Below, in pieces: positions 1 to 8,309 of a DNA stretch of 46,875 bases. The translations under genes were made by a program, and so were the position numbers. The stretch comes from Planctomycetota bacterium (GTDB taxonomy: Bacteria > Planctomycetota > Phycisphaerae > WQYP01): assembly GCA_021805985.1 (NCBI GenBank), contig JAJZDN010000026.1:1-46875 (forward strand). Reading direction: 5' to 3'. Under the pieces are notes generated by a model that was not told the DNA's origin, made no database searches, and was given only the letters and a program-made list of their open reading frames with translations. Position 1 is the first letter of the stretch, and the number at the start of each line of letters is the position of its first letter.

Positions 1-2
1 GA

Positions 3-71
3 GCCGAACAGATTAAGGATATTATCGTCGGGATTATTTACGAAGACGGGATCAAGAAATCAGCCGCCTGA
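3..71 (+). CDS. Possible C-terminal end of a gene cut by the window edge
   Basis: A reading frame open from the window edge ends with TGA at 69-71 and would give 22 residues, finishing IYEDGIKKSAA. It converges on the secreted-protein gene that ends at 52, so the two overlap by about 20 bp. The neighbouring gene appears to have lost its normal C-terminus here, so this could be the 3' end of an inserted element such as a transposase. The family is not recognisable from 22 residues and a chance frame cannot be excluded. Confidence 0.3.
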   Translation, partial: AEQIKDIIVGIIYEDGIKKSAA

Positions 72-801
72 AAATCTCCCGTCCACAACATTTGACAGTA
101 ACTCGCGAAAAGTTGGAGATCGTCCCGGAGTCGATCCAAGCCCCCAGGGCCACATCCGTGATGGTGGGATTGGTGGCGTAGGTATAGCTGTCTGACGCGC
201 CGTTGATCGTCGCCGAGCCGGTCCATGCGGTTGCCGATGTATTTAAGGTAATAATCAACGTTTGCAGGCCATTGTCGACGGTGGTGCCAAGGCCAGAGGA
301 GTTAGTGGCTGACGGACCGCCGAAATACTGCGGTGTTTCGCCTGCGGTACCCGCGGCAGTATTGCGCACCAAGGCCCAATCGTAGTTGTTATTGTAAAAG
401 CCTGACCCAATTGCCGTTTTGGGGGCAAACCCGGCCGCCAGCCAGCCGCCGTCGCTGCCGGGGGTGGTGTCATTCAAGGTCGCGGTCAGGGTGTAGATAT
501 AACCTGCGTCCGGCGAAAACGGAAGGTACATGTTTTGCGGGCTGCCAACATTGACGGAATTGCTCCCGCTGGTTTTTATGTTCAAATCAGCGATCCATGT
601 CGCGCCCGCGGTGCCGCCGGCATAAGTAGCCGACGATTGCACAACTTGCCCGTTCAATACAGTTCCGCTGGCCTGCACAAAGTTGTCGGAATAGATCGTG
701 CTGGCCGACGCCGCACCGGCCAGGCCGAGGCTCGCCGCGGCCGCGAGGGCCGCAGCGGCAAAGGAAAAACCACGAGAAGTTGTGAAACTGGTAGTATCCA
801 T
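52..801 (-). CDS. Secreted beta-rich protein, probably C-terminally truncated
   Basis: The product is about 249 residues. An ATG at 799-801 preceded by AAGGGAG is preferred over the longer frame reaching 888. Residues roughly 13-34 form an alanine-rich signal peptide ending near ASAS. The mature part is rich in Ser, Thr, Gly and Asn (start STIYSDNF), like lectin-like beta-sandwich proteins anchored through PEP-CTERM. The expected Val-Pro-Glu-Pro and transmembrane tail is absent. After GTISNF the frame runs into a basic, Cys-containing tail (SRVTVKCCGREIF) that does not resemble the rest of the protein. I infer truncation by an insertion or rearrangement near position 100. The upstream promoter at 1066-1093 carries the operator-like motif shared with the glycosidase genes, so the protein may belong to the same glycan-use programme, perhaps in binding or display. 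No function is assigned. Confidence 0.6.
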   Translation of the reverse strand: MDTTSFTTSRGFSFAAAALAAAASLGLAGAASASTIYSDNFVQASGTVLNGQVVQSSATYAGGTAGATWIADLNIKTSGSNSVNVGSPQNMYLPFSPDAGYIYTLTATLNDTTPGSDGGWLAAGFAPKTAIGSGFYNNNYDWALVRNTAAGTAGETPQYFGGPSATNSSGLGTTVDNGLQTLIITLNTSATAWTGSATINGASDSYTYATNPTITDVALGAWIDSGTISNFSRVTVKCCGREIFRRLIS

Positions 802-1040
802 AATGGACTCCCTTATTGCTCTCTCTATCGCGAGAGATTTTTTAACCCGCCGAAACCGGGCGAGTAAATCGGTATTGCCACAAAACATGTGGCAAATAAA
901 TATTCATTCCTATTTTTAGTAAGCTGGACCCTCCCTCCGTGGGGGCTCCGAAGCTATTCTCTGGCGATTCTCAAGACTTCAAGAATTTCCCCAGAGCCAC
1001 CGTATAAAATGCACTAAACGCCCGTTTACACGTGTGTTGT

Positions 1041-1056
1041 GGACAAGTATTGAACC
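1041..1056 (-). promoter_or_regulatory. Operator-like site downstream of the -10 box
   Basis: On the minus strand this reads GGTTCAATACTTGTCC. It shares the AATACTTG(T)CC core with the sites at 8427-8444 and 6839-6856. It lies just downstream of the -10 box at 1066-1071, where a bound repressor would block initiation. It is two bases shorter than the best site (4507-4524), so it is a weaker member of the set. Confidence 0.45.
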
Positions 1057-1065
1057 ACGGGCTTT

Positions 1066-1093
1066 AGTATAGCCATCCCGGCGTTGTTGTCAA
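1066..1093 (-). promoter_or_regulatory. Sigma-70-type promoter for the truncated secreted protein
   Basis: On the minus strand a perfect TTGACA (1088-1093) is followed after 16 bp by TATACT (1066-1071), 11 of 12 consensus positions. It faces the gene starting at 801. Confidence 0.6.
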
Positions 1094-1205
1094 GAAAAAA
1101 AGGTCAGTTTTTTAAGATTTTCAGTAGAAACATGAAACCCCTCTGCAACGCGCAGAAACCGCTATATTATACGCAAATCACGAGATATTATCCCTGCTCA
1201 CGAAC

Positions 1206-1300
1206 GTGTTTTGCCGGCAGGTTTATTCTGCCGAGCAGAACAGCAAAGCGCCATCGCTTTCGCAGCATTCTAACTCCTAACTCCTAACTTCTAACTCCTC
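1206..1300 (-). repeat. Dispersed heptamer-repeat element, copy A
   Basis: On the minus strand four units of the type (G/A)AGTTAG are followed by AATGCTGCGAAAGCG, a small hairpin and CTGCTCGGCAGAATAAACCTGCC. The same order (heptamers, GAA..GCG stem, CTGC/GGCAG, AAACCTGCC) is seen in copy B at 4534-4685. It lies wholly between genes. Confidence 0.6.
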
Positions 1301-1348
1301 GGCCCCGCGCGGGCCGCTTGCGTTACAGGGTGCTGGTCCTATGGCGGT

Positions 1349-2710
1349 TTACGGTGTTATCTGCAGGAGTCTTGAGCCGTGTGCGGGGAGGGTGGTGCTG
1401 AAGCCTTTGGGGAACTTGCCTAAGTTTTTTCCATCCCAGAGGTCTTTGACTTTAACGGCAGATTTGGCCAGGGCCAGTTGCCGCCAGGTCACGCCCACCT
1501 TGGCTGCGGTTTTGGCGAGGTTGAACAGGGCCACGGTGCAGGCCCCGTCGGGCTGGTGGATGACCCACACTTGCTGGGGAGTTTTCTGGGAAAGGGGCCG
1601 GGCCACATGGCCGGCCTGGTCGATGGCAATGGCCGCTTTGTTGGTAATAATTTTGAAGCCGCCGGGCGTGAGGTGCGTTAAATCGGTGCCCAGGCAAAGC
1701 TGGGAGCAGTTGATGCACCAGAAAGTCATGACGGTTTTGCTTTCAGTGTGGGTCAAGCCATCGAGCTTTCCGTTGCCAATTTCCAGGGAGTCAAAATCAT
1801 TCCAGCCGCCGGGGTGGGCATAAGGCGCCCATCGGGCGTTCTTGTTAAAGCGCACCATGACCCGGATCCAGTTGGTCAGATCATGCTGATAACTTTCGAT
1901 ATCGCCATTGGTACGCCAACCATTGGCGTATTTGGACCAGAAGGAGGCATATTTGAAACTAAGTCTATTGGAAAGTTCCAGCCATATCGGACGGTGAGTG
2001 CGACTCAGGGCCAGGGCAAAATGGGCCATTTCAGAGCGGGTGTCAACCCGGCCATAGGGCCAATCGCCGCCGCCGGGTCCCACGAAATCCAACTTGATAT
2101 AATCCAGGCCCCAGTGAGCGTACAAATTAGCGCAACTTTGCAGGTACGCCATAGCGCCCGGGGTGTGGAAATTTAACTTGTAACTTTTTTTAGAAAGCGT
2201 GCTGCCATGTTTAAATCGTTTATAAACAATTTGCCGGGCGGTGTAATGGGTGCCAAAAACCGGATCATTGGCCTGATAAACCGAATTGGGAAGTCCCGGC
2301 ACCAGATAAATGCCGAGCTTTAATCCGCGTTTGTGCATCCATTTTGCCAGAGGCGCAATGCCGCCCGGAAACTTTTTCAGGTTGGCCTTGGGGCGTCCAT
2401 AGCGGTCATAGCCCTGCTGCCAGCCGGCGTCAATGTTGATATAGTCGTAGCCAAAACGTTTGAGCCGCTTGGCCATGACGCGGGCCTGAGCCTTGACAAT
2501 TTTCGCGTCGACCCCGCCGCGAATTGAACTCCAGCTACTCCAACCCATAAAAGGGTGCAGGGCGGGGTTGGCTCTGGCAAACTGCGGCAAATTGGAGGGG
2601 GGCGTCAGAGGGGCCGCAGGGGCCGCGGACGTAAACCGTGGTGCAAAAATAAGCGACGACATACTGGCCAAACTGATGGCGGCCATACATCCGAAGAATT
2701 TCATACGCAT
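1349..2710 (-). CDS. Secreted GH27 glycosidase (alpha-galactosidase-like)
   Basis: The product is about 453 residues and probably hydrolyses terminal alpha-D-galactosides outside the cytoplasm. The ATG at 2708-2710 is chosen because TGGAG lies 7 nt upstream; a longer frame would begin with TTG. Residues about 4-30 are a signal peptide. The (beta/alpha)8 domain begins at FMGWSSWS (residues 54-61), a variant of the usual PMGWNSWN. The nucleophile is predicted as D208 in YIKLDFVGPGGG and the acid/base as D270 in NGWRTNGDIES, the positions known for GH27. A small beta domain with VKDLWDGKNLGKF follows near the C-terminus. It is clearly paralogous to the plus-strand enzyme at 8459-9811. It lies about 107 bp after the esterase gene on the same strand and may be co-transcribed with it. 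Exact substrate is uncertain: related GH27 members also cleave beta-L-arabinopyranosides and alpha-N-acetylgalactosaminides. Confidence 0.87.
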   Translation of the reverse strand: MRMKFFGCMAAISLASMSSLIFAPRFTSAAPAAPLTPPSNLPQFARANPALHPFMGWSSWSSIRGGVDAKIVKAQARVMAKRLKRFGYDYINIDAGWQQGYDRYGRPKANLKKFPGGIAPLAKWMHKRGLKLGIYLVPGLPNSVYQANDPVFGTHYTARQIVYKRFKHGSTLSKKSYKLNFHTPGAMAYLQSCANLYAHWGLDYIKLDFVGPGGGDWPYGRVDTRSEMAHFALALSRTHRPIWLELSNRLSFKYASFWSKYANGWRTNGDIESYQHDLTNWIRVMVRFNKNARWAPYAHPGGWNDFDSLEIGNGKLDGLTHTESKTVMTFWCINCSQLCLGTDLTHLTPGGFKIITNKAAIAIDQAGHVARPLSQKTPQQVWVIHQPDGACTVALFNLAKTAAKVGVTWRQLALAKSAVKVKDLWDGKNLGKFPKGFSTTLPAHGSRLLQITP

Positions 2711-2816
2711 AAAATTACTCCACAAGTTTCCGTAAAAAGGCCCACGCTGCTGCTGCGCAGGCCGTTGGGCTTTGGGGCCAAGCGCAACAACCGGGTCGTA
2801 AAGAACATCGTGCCGG

Positions 2817-4385
2817 TTATTGGGGCACGGTGGGTTTCATGGCATCGTTGGTGTCAAACGGCAGTGCCGGCAGGCCGGCTTTGTTCATCAAGTTTGGCAC
2901 TGCAACCTGATTCCATGCAAATCGGACCACCGTGGGGTGCGGTACGGACGGAGACTGCACCACAACGGTATGGCCCACAATGGTGGCCTGTGCGGGGACA
3001 AATTTTTTGTTTTTGCCGGCAATTTTAAACCAGGTCAGTGGTTTGCCATCACGGGAAACCAAACCATCGCTGGCATAGTTAAAATGAATCACGGCCTTGC
3101 CGTTGGAAATGGTCATGGATTTATACAGCGGGCCGGCATACACAAAACCCTTTCGGCCATAAGTTTTGGCCAAAGCTAAGAGCGACAGGCGGTAGCCCAC
3201 ATCGCGTTTATCGAAGGGGTGGACATTATGCACGGTGCCAATATCCTGGGTGCCGACAATACCGGTGTTGGGAACAGTGCGGACCACATTTTCCTGGGCA
3301 TTCCAAACCACAGGTTCACCCGTCGTCGGATTGCCGTAGTAAAAGGGGGCGATTTCCACGAGATAAAAGGGGAAATTCCCCTGATGCCAAGCCTTGCGCC
3401 AGGATTTGATCACTGTTTTTAAGCGAACATAATACAGATTGTCGTTGACGTTGCTTTCGCCCTGATACCAAATGTTACCCTTTACGGCAAAGGGAACCAA
3501 AGGGCTGATCATGCCATTGTAGAGGGAGGTATAGCCGGGGCCGGTTATGAAGTTCCAAGGTTCTGGCGGGGGATTGGGAATATCGTGGCCCGCGTTCAGA
3601 GACGCCCGAGCTTTGGGCAACCAGGCGGCAATTGCCGTGGCAAATGCCTTTTTCTGTACTTCGTATTGCGTCTTCATATTTTTGATCCAGAGATAATCGC
3701 TATGCAATTTGGGCGTATCGCGAACCGCAGACAGCGGCGTCCAGGGTTGAATCTGGGTGCCGGGCCAACTAGATTCAACCAGCCCGATGGGAACATGCAG
3801 CTTACGAAACAAATCGCGCCCAAAGTAATAGCCGACCGCGGAAAACCAGCCGATCGTCTTGGGGGTGCATACCTGCCAAGTCGCCTTGAAGCTGTGCTTG
3901 GGGTGAGACGCGGTGACTTGCGGTACATCAACAAAGCGAATTAACGGGTAGTTGGCCTTGGCGACTGCGGCATGGCCGTGGCCGCCGGGGCTCCAGCCAT
4001 ACAAGTTGTAGGTCATATTGGATTGCCCGGTGCAAAGCCAGACGTCGCCAACCAGAACATCTTTGACGCTGCTGGTGCTGCCGCCTGCCTGAACCGTCAA
4101 GGTCTGTGACTTGGCGTTGGCCGGCATGGAAGGCAGCTTGACCATCCAGCGTCCGGCGTTGTTGGCCTGTCCGGAAACGGTATGACCGGCAAAGGATACT
4201 TTGACCATTTGGCCGGGTGTGGCCATGCCCCAGATCGGATCAGCCATGCCGCGCTGCAGAACCATGTGGTCTGAGAAAATACTGGCAAAGCTCACAGCCG
4301 CACTGGCCCGCAGGCAACCCAGTGAAAGCACAAGCATGGTGCAGAACAGCATCAGACAGGCGTTTGTTTTTCGGGTCATGAGCAT
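2817..4385 (-). CDS. Sialate O-acetylesterase-type SGNH esterase
   Basis: The 522-residue secreted esterase probably removes O-acetyl groups from a glycan so that the neighbouring exo-glycosidases can act. Start ATG 4383-4385 has AAAGGA upstream; longer frames lack a site. A signal peptide covers residues about 8-30. The N-terminal beta-rich module (FASIFSDHMVLQRG) is typical of the family. Catalytic blocks are visible: GQSNM with nucleophile S122, IWYQGESN at 305-312, and the D/H block around D381-H389 in the stretch QDIGTVHNVHPFDKRD. A minus-strand promoter with an 18-bp palindrome lies about 110 bp upstream (4477-4524). In many bacteria such esterases act on hemicellulose acetyl groups rather than sialic acid, and no sialidase is present here, so I read the name as a family label. 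Confidence 0.88.
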   Translation of the reverse strand: MLMTRKTNACLMLFCTMLVLSLGCLRASAAVSFASIFSDHMVLQRGMADPIWGMATPGQMVKVSFAGHTVSGQANNAGRWMVKLPSMPANAKSQTLTVQAGGSTSSVKDVLVGDVWLCTGQSNMTYNLYGWSPGGHGHAAVAKANYPLIRFVDVPQVTASHPKHSFKATWQVCTPKTIGWFSAVGYYFGRDLFRKLHVPIGLVESSWPGTQIQPWTPLSAVRDTPKLHSDYLWIKNMKTQYEVQKKAFATAIAAWLPKARASLNAGHDIPNPPPEPWNFITGPGYTSLYNGMISPLVPFAVKGNIWYQGESNVNDNLYYVRLKTVIKSWRKAWHQGNFPFYLVEIAPFYYGNPTTGEPVVWNAQENVVRTVPNTGIVGTQDIGTVHNVHPFDKRDVGYRLSLLALAKTYGRKGFVYAGPLYKSMTISNGKAVIHFNYASDGLVSRDGKPLTWFKIAGKNKKFVPAQATIVGHTVVVQSPSVPHPTVVRFAWNQVAVPNLMNKAGLPALPFDTNDAMKPTVPQ

Positions 4386-4476
4386 CGGATTATTTCCTTT
4401 TAATAAAACAGGCAGCGCGGTGCCAAGCAAGTAAACAAGCGACGACCATCGTAGCGAGCCGAAGCCGGGGGACTGG

Positions 4477-4504
4477 ATGGTACCTGCTACGCAGGATTTG
4501 TCAA
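4477..4504 (-). promoter_or_regulatory. Sigma-70-type promoter for the esterase gene
   Basis: On the minus strand TTGACA (4499-4504) is followed after 16 bp by TACCAT (4477-4482). The -35 box begins two bases after the palindrome 4507-4524. Confidence 0.5.
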
Positions 4505-4506
4505 CC

Positions 4507-4524
4507 GGAACAAGTAGTTGTTCC
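4507..4524. promoter_or_regulatory. Perfect 18-bp palindromic operator candidate
   Basis: GGAACAAGTAGTTGTTCC has perfect 7-bp arms around a 4-bp centre, abutting the -35 box of the esterase promoter. The site at 8427-8444 matches it at 15 of 18 positions, and the match extends two further bases upstream (CC). A dimeric helix-turn-helix regulator (LacI, GntR or similar) is the natural reader; none is encoded in the window. Confidence 0.6.
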
Positions 4525-4533
4525 CACGGGGAC

Positions 4534-4685
4534 GAGGTTACGGGTTACAGGGGACAGGTTACAGAGGAGTTAGGAGTTAGGAGTTAGGAGTTAGAAGTTT
4601 CTGGAAGCGTCGCCGCTTTCCTATTCTGCCCGGCAGGGTAAACCTGCCCGCTCCCTGTAACCTGTCCCCTGTAACCCGTAACCTC
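4534..4685. repeat. Composite repeat element with perfect 31-bp inverted ends, copy B
   Basis: Arms at 4534-4564 and 4655-4685 are perfect reverse complements over 31 bp, made of GTTACRG-like units. The 90-bp interior holds three AGTTAGG-type heptamers, a GAAGCGTCGCCGCTTTC stem and a CTGCCCGGCAGG hairpin also found in copy A. A further run of CCTGTAACC-type units continues to about 4705. The whole could fold as one large hairpin in RNA or single-stranded DNA. Confidence 0.7.
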
Positions 4686-4750
4686 GGCCTGTAACCTGTA
4701 ACCCCGGCCGTCCCGGCCGCCGCGGCGGCACCCCGGGAGCCTCTGACGGA

Positions 4751-6796
4751 TCAATCTTCCATTCGGGGCTGGCCGATCTTCAGCATGATCGCGCCGTGGG
4801 CCGGAACGTTCATGGCCAGGCCGGCCTGTTGGCCCAGGCTTTTGCGCTTCCATAGGTCGCGCACGGGCTGCTGGCCTCGCAGCACTTTCTGGCCGCGCGG
4901 AAGCACCATGTCCAGCCATTCCCAGGATGGAACGTTGGCCTTGGCTGGCAGCAACCCAAGGTTGTACAAAGCGACCGCGACGGTGCCATCCCAAAGCGGC
5001 CTGGCCCAAATTTCAACGCCGGTGCCCCGGTCTCTGTTAATGCACTGCGCCTGCACGCCGATTTCATCTTGATTTACGGCCAGGACTTCGGTATTGGTCA
5101 TCAAATCAATGGTGAACTTGTTAAGGTGCTCCAGATTGCAACCCAGCAGCAGAGGAGCGGCCAACATGCACCATTGCGTGATGTGCGTTTGCTGCTCACC
5201 GGGTGTTAATTTGCTCCAATGCAGCGGTCCATCTTCGAAGCTGCCAAAGCCCACCACCAGCATATCCGGATCGTTCCAGTGGCCCGGTCCGGCAAACGGA
5301 AACAGCAGCCGTTCGGAACGAAAGCCGTTGTTGACCATCGCACCCCAGGAGTCGTTGATGTCGCCGCTGATACGGTAGCTGTTGCCCCATACCGGCTCGC
5401 GGCCGCCCCAGGTCCATACGTGCCCCATCCCGTATTGGCACATGCTGAAGAAGATATCCCGATCGACCGCATCCAGAGATTGGCGCATCAATTCATACGG
5501 GTACATATATTGCTGGAGGCTGGGGTTTTGCGGCACCTCATTGCCGTAGCTGCACCAGTCGTACTTGAGATAATCCACACCCCAGCGGGCATAGGTTTTC
5601 GCGTCCTGGGCTACGTGCCCGAAGCTGCCGGTATGTTGCCCACAGGTCTTTTTTCCCGGGGAAGAATACAGGCCAAAACGCAGTCCTTTGCTGTGTACAT
5701 AATCGGCGAGCTTTTTCATGTCGCCAAATTTTTTGGTCGTGAGTATTTCGCCCTGGGCGTTACGACCATTCTGCCAGCCGTCGTCAATATTGATGTAATT
5801 AAACCCTTTGGCCGCCAGACCGCTGCTGATCATGGCATCGGCGGAGCCCATGGTGCGTTTGGCGCTATTGTCCATGCCATAGGCGTTCCATGAATTCCAG
5901 CCCATGGGGGGCGTCATGGCCAATTTGTGTTCGCCGGCGACGAGCCGTAACGTTCGGTGGGCCACGCCATGGCTGTTTTTCGCGGTCAAACGGACTTTGT
6001 ATTCCCCGGTGGCGGCCATTTTGCCGGAGATCACGCCGGCTTGGGTCATGGTAAGCCCCGTGGGCAGGTTCTCGGCGGTCAATGTTACGGGAGCGTGCCC
6101 GGTGTGGGGAACCAAAAACAAAAAGTCATGTCCGGGCGTGGCACCCACGACCCGCGGCCCATGAAATTCCGGATGCGGAGGGTCGCCACTGGCAATTTCC
6201 GGAACCACATTGGCACCGGAGTAACGGGCCGCGGCCTTCGGCTGTTTCGTGGCGTTGGCGATCAGGGTGATCACCGGATCGGCCCAGTCGGCATGGCCAA
6301 AGTCGATGCCGTCAGGGCCGGTTTGCACCAGCAGTGTCATGTAATTGGCACCGCGGAGGTTCGCGGTGATCGGCCGGGCGGCGTCGGTCCCGGTCATCAA
6401 CGGGGTTTTTGCTACCACTTTGTCATCGGCCATCACTTCAAATGTGACCGCACCATGACCGTCGGCGGTGGCATCGAGGCCGACCATGGCTGTAAACTTT
6501 TCCGCCTGCCGGTGCAGGGCGATTCTAAAGACGCTTTGGGCATGGGTACCGATGCCGCGCTTAAACGTCTTGCCGCCAATGATCAGCGGGGTACCGACCA
6601 CGCTTTGATTTTTGTGCGGCACGCCCCAGCCTTGGAGAATATTTTTCAAACTCAGGTCTTCAACGCGCACGATGCGGTTTACCGGTGCCGCCTGCACCAC
6701 GGAGGCTCCCATCGCGCCGGCGGCCGCAACCGCCATCAGCTTCATTGCAGTACGCCGTGATGGCAGATTTTTTCCGAGGGTATCGTGGTGTTTCAT
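4751..6796 (-). CDS. Tat-exported NPCBM-GH27 alpha-galactosidase
   Basis: The 681-residue enzyme is predicted to release terminal alpha-galactose. Start ATG 6794-6796 has CTGGAG 10 nt upstream. The N-terminus SRRTAMKLM followed by an alanine-rich stretch (residues 13-37) is a twin-arginine signal, so it is probably exported folded. Domains in order: an NPCBM-type carbohydrate-binding module at about 41-182 (GIGTHAQSVFRI), a putative-Ig linker at about 215-287 (LPTGLTMTQAGVISGKM), then the GH27 barrel from TPPMGWNSWNAYG at 295-307. Catalytic residues are D413 in YLKYDWCSY and D479 in YRISGDINDSW. It retains canonical GH27 motifs, unlike the two paralogs at 1349-2710 and 8459-9811. It sits 91 bp downstream of the fucosidase gene but has its own probable promoter (6859-6887). 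Confidence 0.92.
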   Translation of the reverse strand: MKHHDTLGKNLPSRRTAMKLMAVAAAGAMGASVVQAAPVNRIVRVEDLSLKNILQGWGVPHKNQSVVGTPLIIGGKTFKRGIGTHAQSVFRIALHRQAEKFTAMVGLDATADGHGAVTFEVMADDKVVAKTPLMTGTDAARPITANLRGANYMTLLVQTGPDGIDFGHADWADPVITLIANATKQPKAAARYSGANVVPEIASGDPPHPEFHGPRVVGATPGHDFLFLVPHTGHAPVTLTAENLPTGLTMTQAGVISGKMAATGEYKVRLTAKNSHGVAHRTLRLVAGEHKLAMTPPMGWNSWNAYGMDNSAKRTMGSADAMISSGLAAKGFNYINIDDGWQNGRNAQGEILTTKKFGDMKKLADYVHSKGLRFGLYSSPGKKTCGQHTGSFGHVAQDAKTYARWGVDYLKYDWCSYGNEVPQNPSLQQYMYPYELMRQSLDAVDRDIFFSMCQYGMGHVWTWGGREPVWGNSYRISGDINDSWGAMVNNGFRSERLLFPFAGPGHWNDPDMLVVGFGSFEDGPLHWSKLTPGEQQTHITQWCMLAAPLLLGCNLEHLNKFTIDLMTNTEVLAVNQDEIGVQAQCINRDRGTGVEIWARPLWDGTVAVALYNLGLLPAKANVPSWEWLDMVLPRGQKVLRGQQPVRDLWKRKSLGQQAGLAMNVPAHGAIMLKIGQPRMED

Positions 6797-6838
6797 AAAA
6801 AGGTATCTCCAGAAAAAAGGGAAAGACCCGCGCCCCCG

Positions 6839-6856
6839 GGCCAAAAGTATTACAAC
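6839..6856 (-). promoter_or_regulatory. Operator-like site upstream of the NPCBM-GH27 gene
   Basis: On the minus strand it reads GTTGTAATACTTTTGGCC, sharing the AATACTT core and outer GG/CC with the sites at 1041-1056 and 8427-8444. It starts two bases downstream of the -10 box. The palindrome is imperfect, so this is a weak member. Confidence 0.35.
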
Positions 6857-6858
6857 GA

Positions 6859-6887
6859 TTTATACTCACATCTATTGCATAAAGCAA
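6859..6887 (-). promoter_or_regulatory. Probable promoter of the NPCBM-GH27 gene
   Basis: On the minus strand TTGCTT (6882-6887) and TATAAA (6859-6864) are separated by 17 bp. The -35 box is poor and the -10 box good. It lies immediately upstream of, and partly at the end of, the fucosidase gene stop. Confidence 0.4.
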
Positions 6888-8270
6888 TCATTTGCGCACG
6901 ACCGGTTGTACGATAGGTTCTATGGGTTCTGCAACATGGCATACCAGCACGCTGGCAATTTTATCCGTTGCGGTCGGCGGCAAGTCAATGATTTGGCCCG
7001 CAGGCGAGGCGGTAACTTGCAGTGCCTCGTTGGGCGCGGTGAGCATATTGGCCGAAATGATTTTACTGCGCATCGGCACGGTGATGCGATGATCCGCGGG
7101 CCAATGGGTTATTTCCAGAAACAACCTGCCGGGCTTTTGTGTGGCGTAGCCAAAGGGCAGTTTCTGCTTAAAGGGTGTGCGATGCGAGCCATAAATGGCT
7201 GTCCCGTTGACTTTGAGCCAGCGGCCCATGGCCAGGAGCCGATCCACTTCAGGCTTTGGTATAACGCCGTTGGCGGTGGGGCCGACATTCAGCAGAAAGT
7301 TGCCGCCGCCGCTGGAACAGTGAATCAGGTTGGTAATCAGGGTGGCAACCGACTTCCAATGGTGGTCGGTGCGGTTGTAGCCCCAGTCGTTGTTGATGGT
7401 CATGCAGGTTTCCCAGTGGCCGGGCAGGCCCTGGGGGGGAATGTGCTGCTCGGGCGTGGCATAGTCGCCCACCCCGTTGCCTACACGGTCATTGACGATA
7501 ATTTTGGGATTCAAACTCTTGATATAGTCATAAATATTAAGCGAATCGGCTTTGGTCCATCCGGTGATCCAGCCGCCATCAAACCAGAACAAATTGGTGT
7601 GATACTGCCGAACCAGTTCATGAATCTGGCGGCGCATGTATTTGACATAGGCGGCGTTGCGATCCGGTGGGAGGATGGTTGGATCGTAGGTGGGAGCCGT
7701 GGGGCTGGGGTGGAACGCATGCTGGTCGCGGGAATGCCAGTCCATGATCGAATAATAGGTGCAGAAGCGGAGAGCATATTTTTTGCAGGCCGCGGCCAGC
7801 GCGGCGGTTGGGTCTTTATGCCATGGGGTTGCATCCACGACATTATATTTGGTGGCGTTGGTCTTAAACATGCAAAAGCCGTCATGGTGCTTGGTGGTAA
7901 GTACCACGTAGCCGGCACCGGCCTTTTTGAAGATGGAAGCCCAATGGTTGGGGTGAAAATCCATGGGGTCGAATTTTTTGGCATATTTCGCATAAATTTT
8001 GCGAGGAATATGGGCGTTATTCATGTACCATTCGCCCTGGGCCGGTACGGCGTAAAGCCCCCAGTGAATAAAAATGCCGAACCGATCATGGGACCACCAG
8101 TTAGCGGTGGTGGTAGGAGTGATAGCGGGGGCTGGGGGAGTGGTGGGACTGGGGGGAATGGCGGCCGCCGCTGATTGGCCTGCACCCGTGGCCAGGGTCA
8201 ACAGCAATAGCAAACTAGCCAGCACCTTGGAGCCAAGGCGATACCGCATAGACTTTTGAGTTAAATGCAT
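6888..8270 (-). CDS. Secreted GH29 alpha-L-fucosidase
   Basis: The 460-residue enzyme should cleave terminal alpha-L-fucose by a retaining mechanism. Start ATG 8268-8270 follows AAGGAATCGCG. Residues 12-37 form a signal peptide, followed by a Pro/Thr-rich linker (39-55). GH29 hallmarks are RFGIFIHWGLYA (63-74), LTTKHHDGFCMF (124-135), and LFWFDGGW with the probable nucleophile D231. GGNFLLNVGPTANG lies later in the barrel. A C-terminal beta domain closes the protein. A long open frame on the opposite strand is a coding shadow. It is the first gene of the minus-strand glycosidase series and shares a 188-bp divergent control region with the plus-strand GH27. Confidence 0.93.
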   Translation of the reverse strand: MHLTQKSMRYRLGSKVLASLLLLLTLATGAGQSAAAAIPPSPTTPPAPAITPTTTANWWSHDRFGIFIHWGLYAVPAQGEWYMNNAHIPRKIYAKYAKKFDPMDFHPNHWASIFKKAGAGYVVLTTKHHDGFCMFKTNATKYNVVDATPWHKDPTAALAAACKKYALRFCTYYSIMDWHSRDQHAFHPSPTAPTYDPTILPPDRNAAYVKYMRRQIHELVRQYHTNLFWFDGGWITGWTKADSLNIYDYIKSLNPKIIVNDRVGNGVGDYATPEQHIPPQGLPGHWETCMTINNDWGYNRTDHHWKSVATLITNLIHCSSGGGNFLLNVGPTANGVIPKPEVDRLLAMGRWLKVNGTAIYGSHRTPFKQKLPFGYATQKPGRLFLEITHWPADHRITVPMRSKIISANMLTAPNEALQVTASPAGQIIDLPPTATDKIASVLVCHVAEPIEPIVQPVVRK

Positions 8271-8309
8271 CGCGATTCCTTAAAATGAATCCCCTATTTC
8301 TAATCGGTA

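Larger units (their letters stand above)
802..1348. other. Intergenic region with promoter, operator and a heptamer repeat
   Basis: This 547-bp gap holds no convincing gene. It contains the minus-strand promoter and palindrome at 1041-1093, which serve the gene starting at 801, and a copy of the dispersed heptamer repeat at about 1206-1300. The leader from promoter to start codon would be about 250 nt, unusually long. I see no recognised riboswitch in it. Confidence 0.6.
4386..4750. other. Intergenic region with promoter, operator and composite repeat
   Basis: The 365-bp gap between esterase and NPCBM-GH27 genes holds the esterase promoter (4477-4504), the best palindromic operator (4507-4524) and the inverted-repeat element at 4534-4685. 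No gene is visible. Because a promoter sits here, the esterase and the GH27 at 1349-2710 probably form a unit separate from the genes upstream. Confidence 0.65.

Noticed and set aside
2711-2816. Further operator copy before the GH27 gene at 1349-2710
   Set aside because: GGTTGTTGCGCTTGGCC on the minus strand shares only outer bases with the cluster motif, and no -35/-10 pair lies beside it.
6612-8174. 520-codon open frame opposite the fucosidase
   Set aside because: Antisense shadow. The minus-strand frame carries clear GH29 motifs, a signal peptide and a ribosome-binding site; this one has none.
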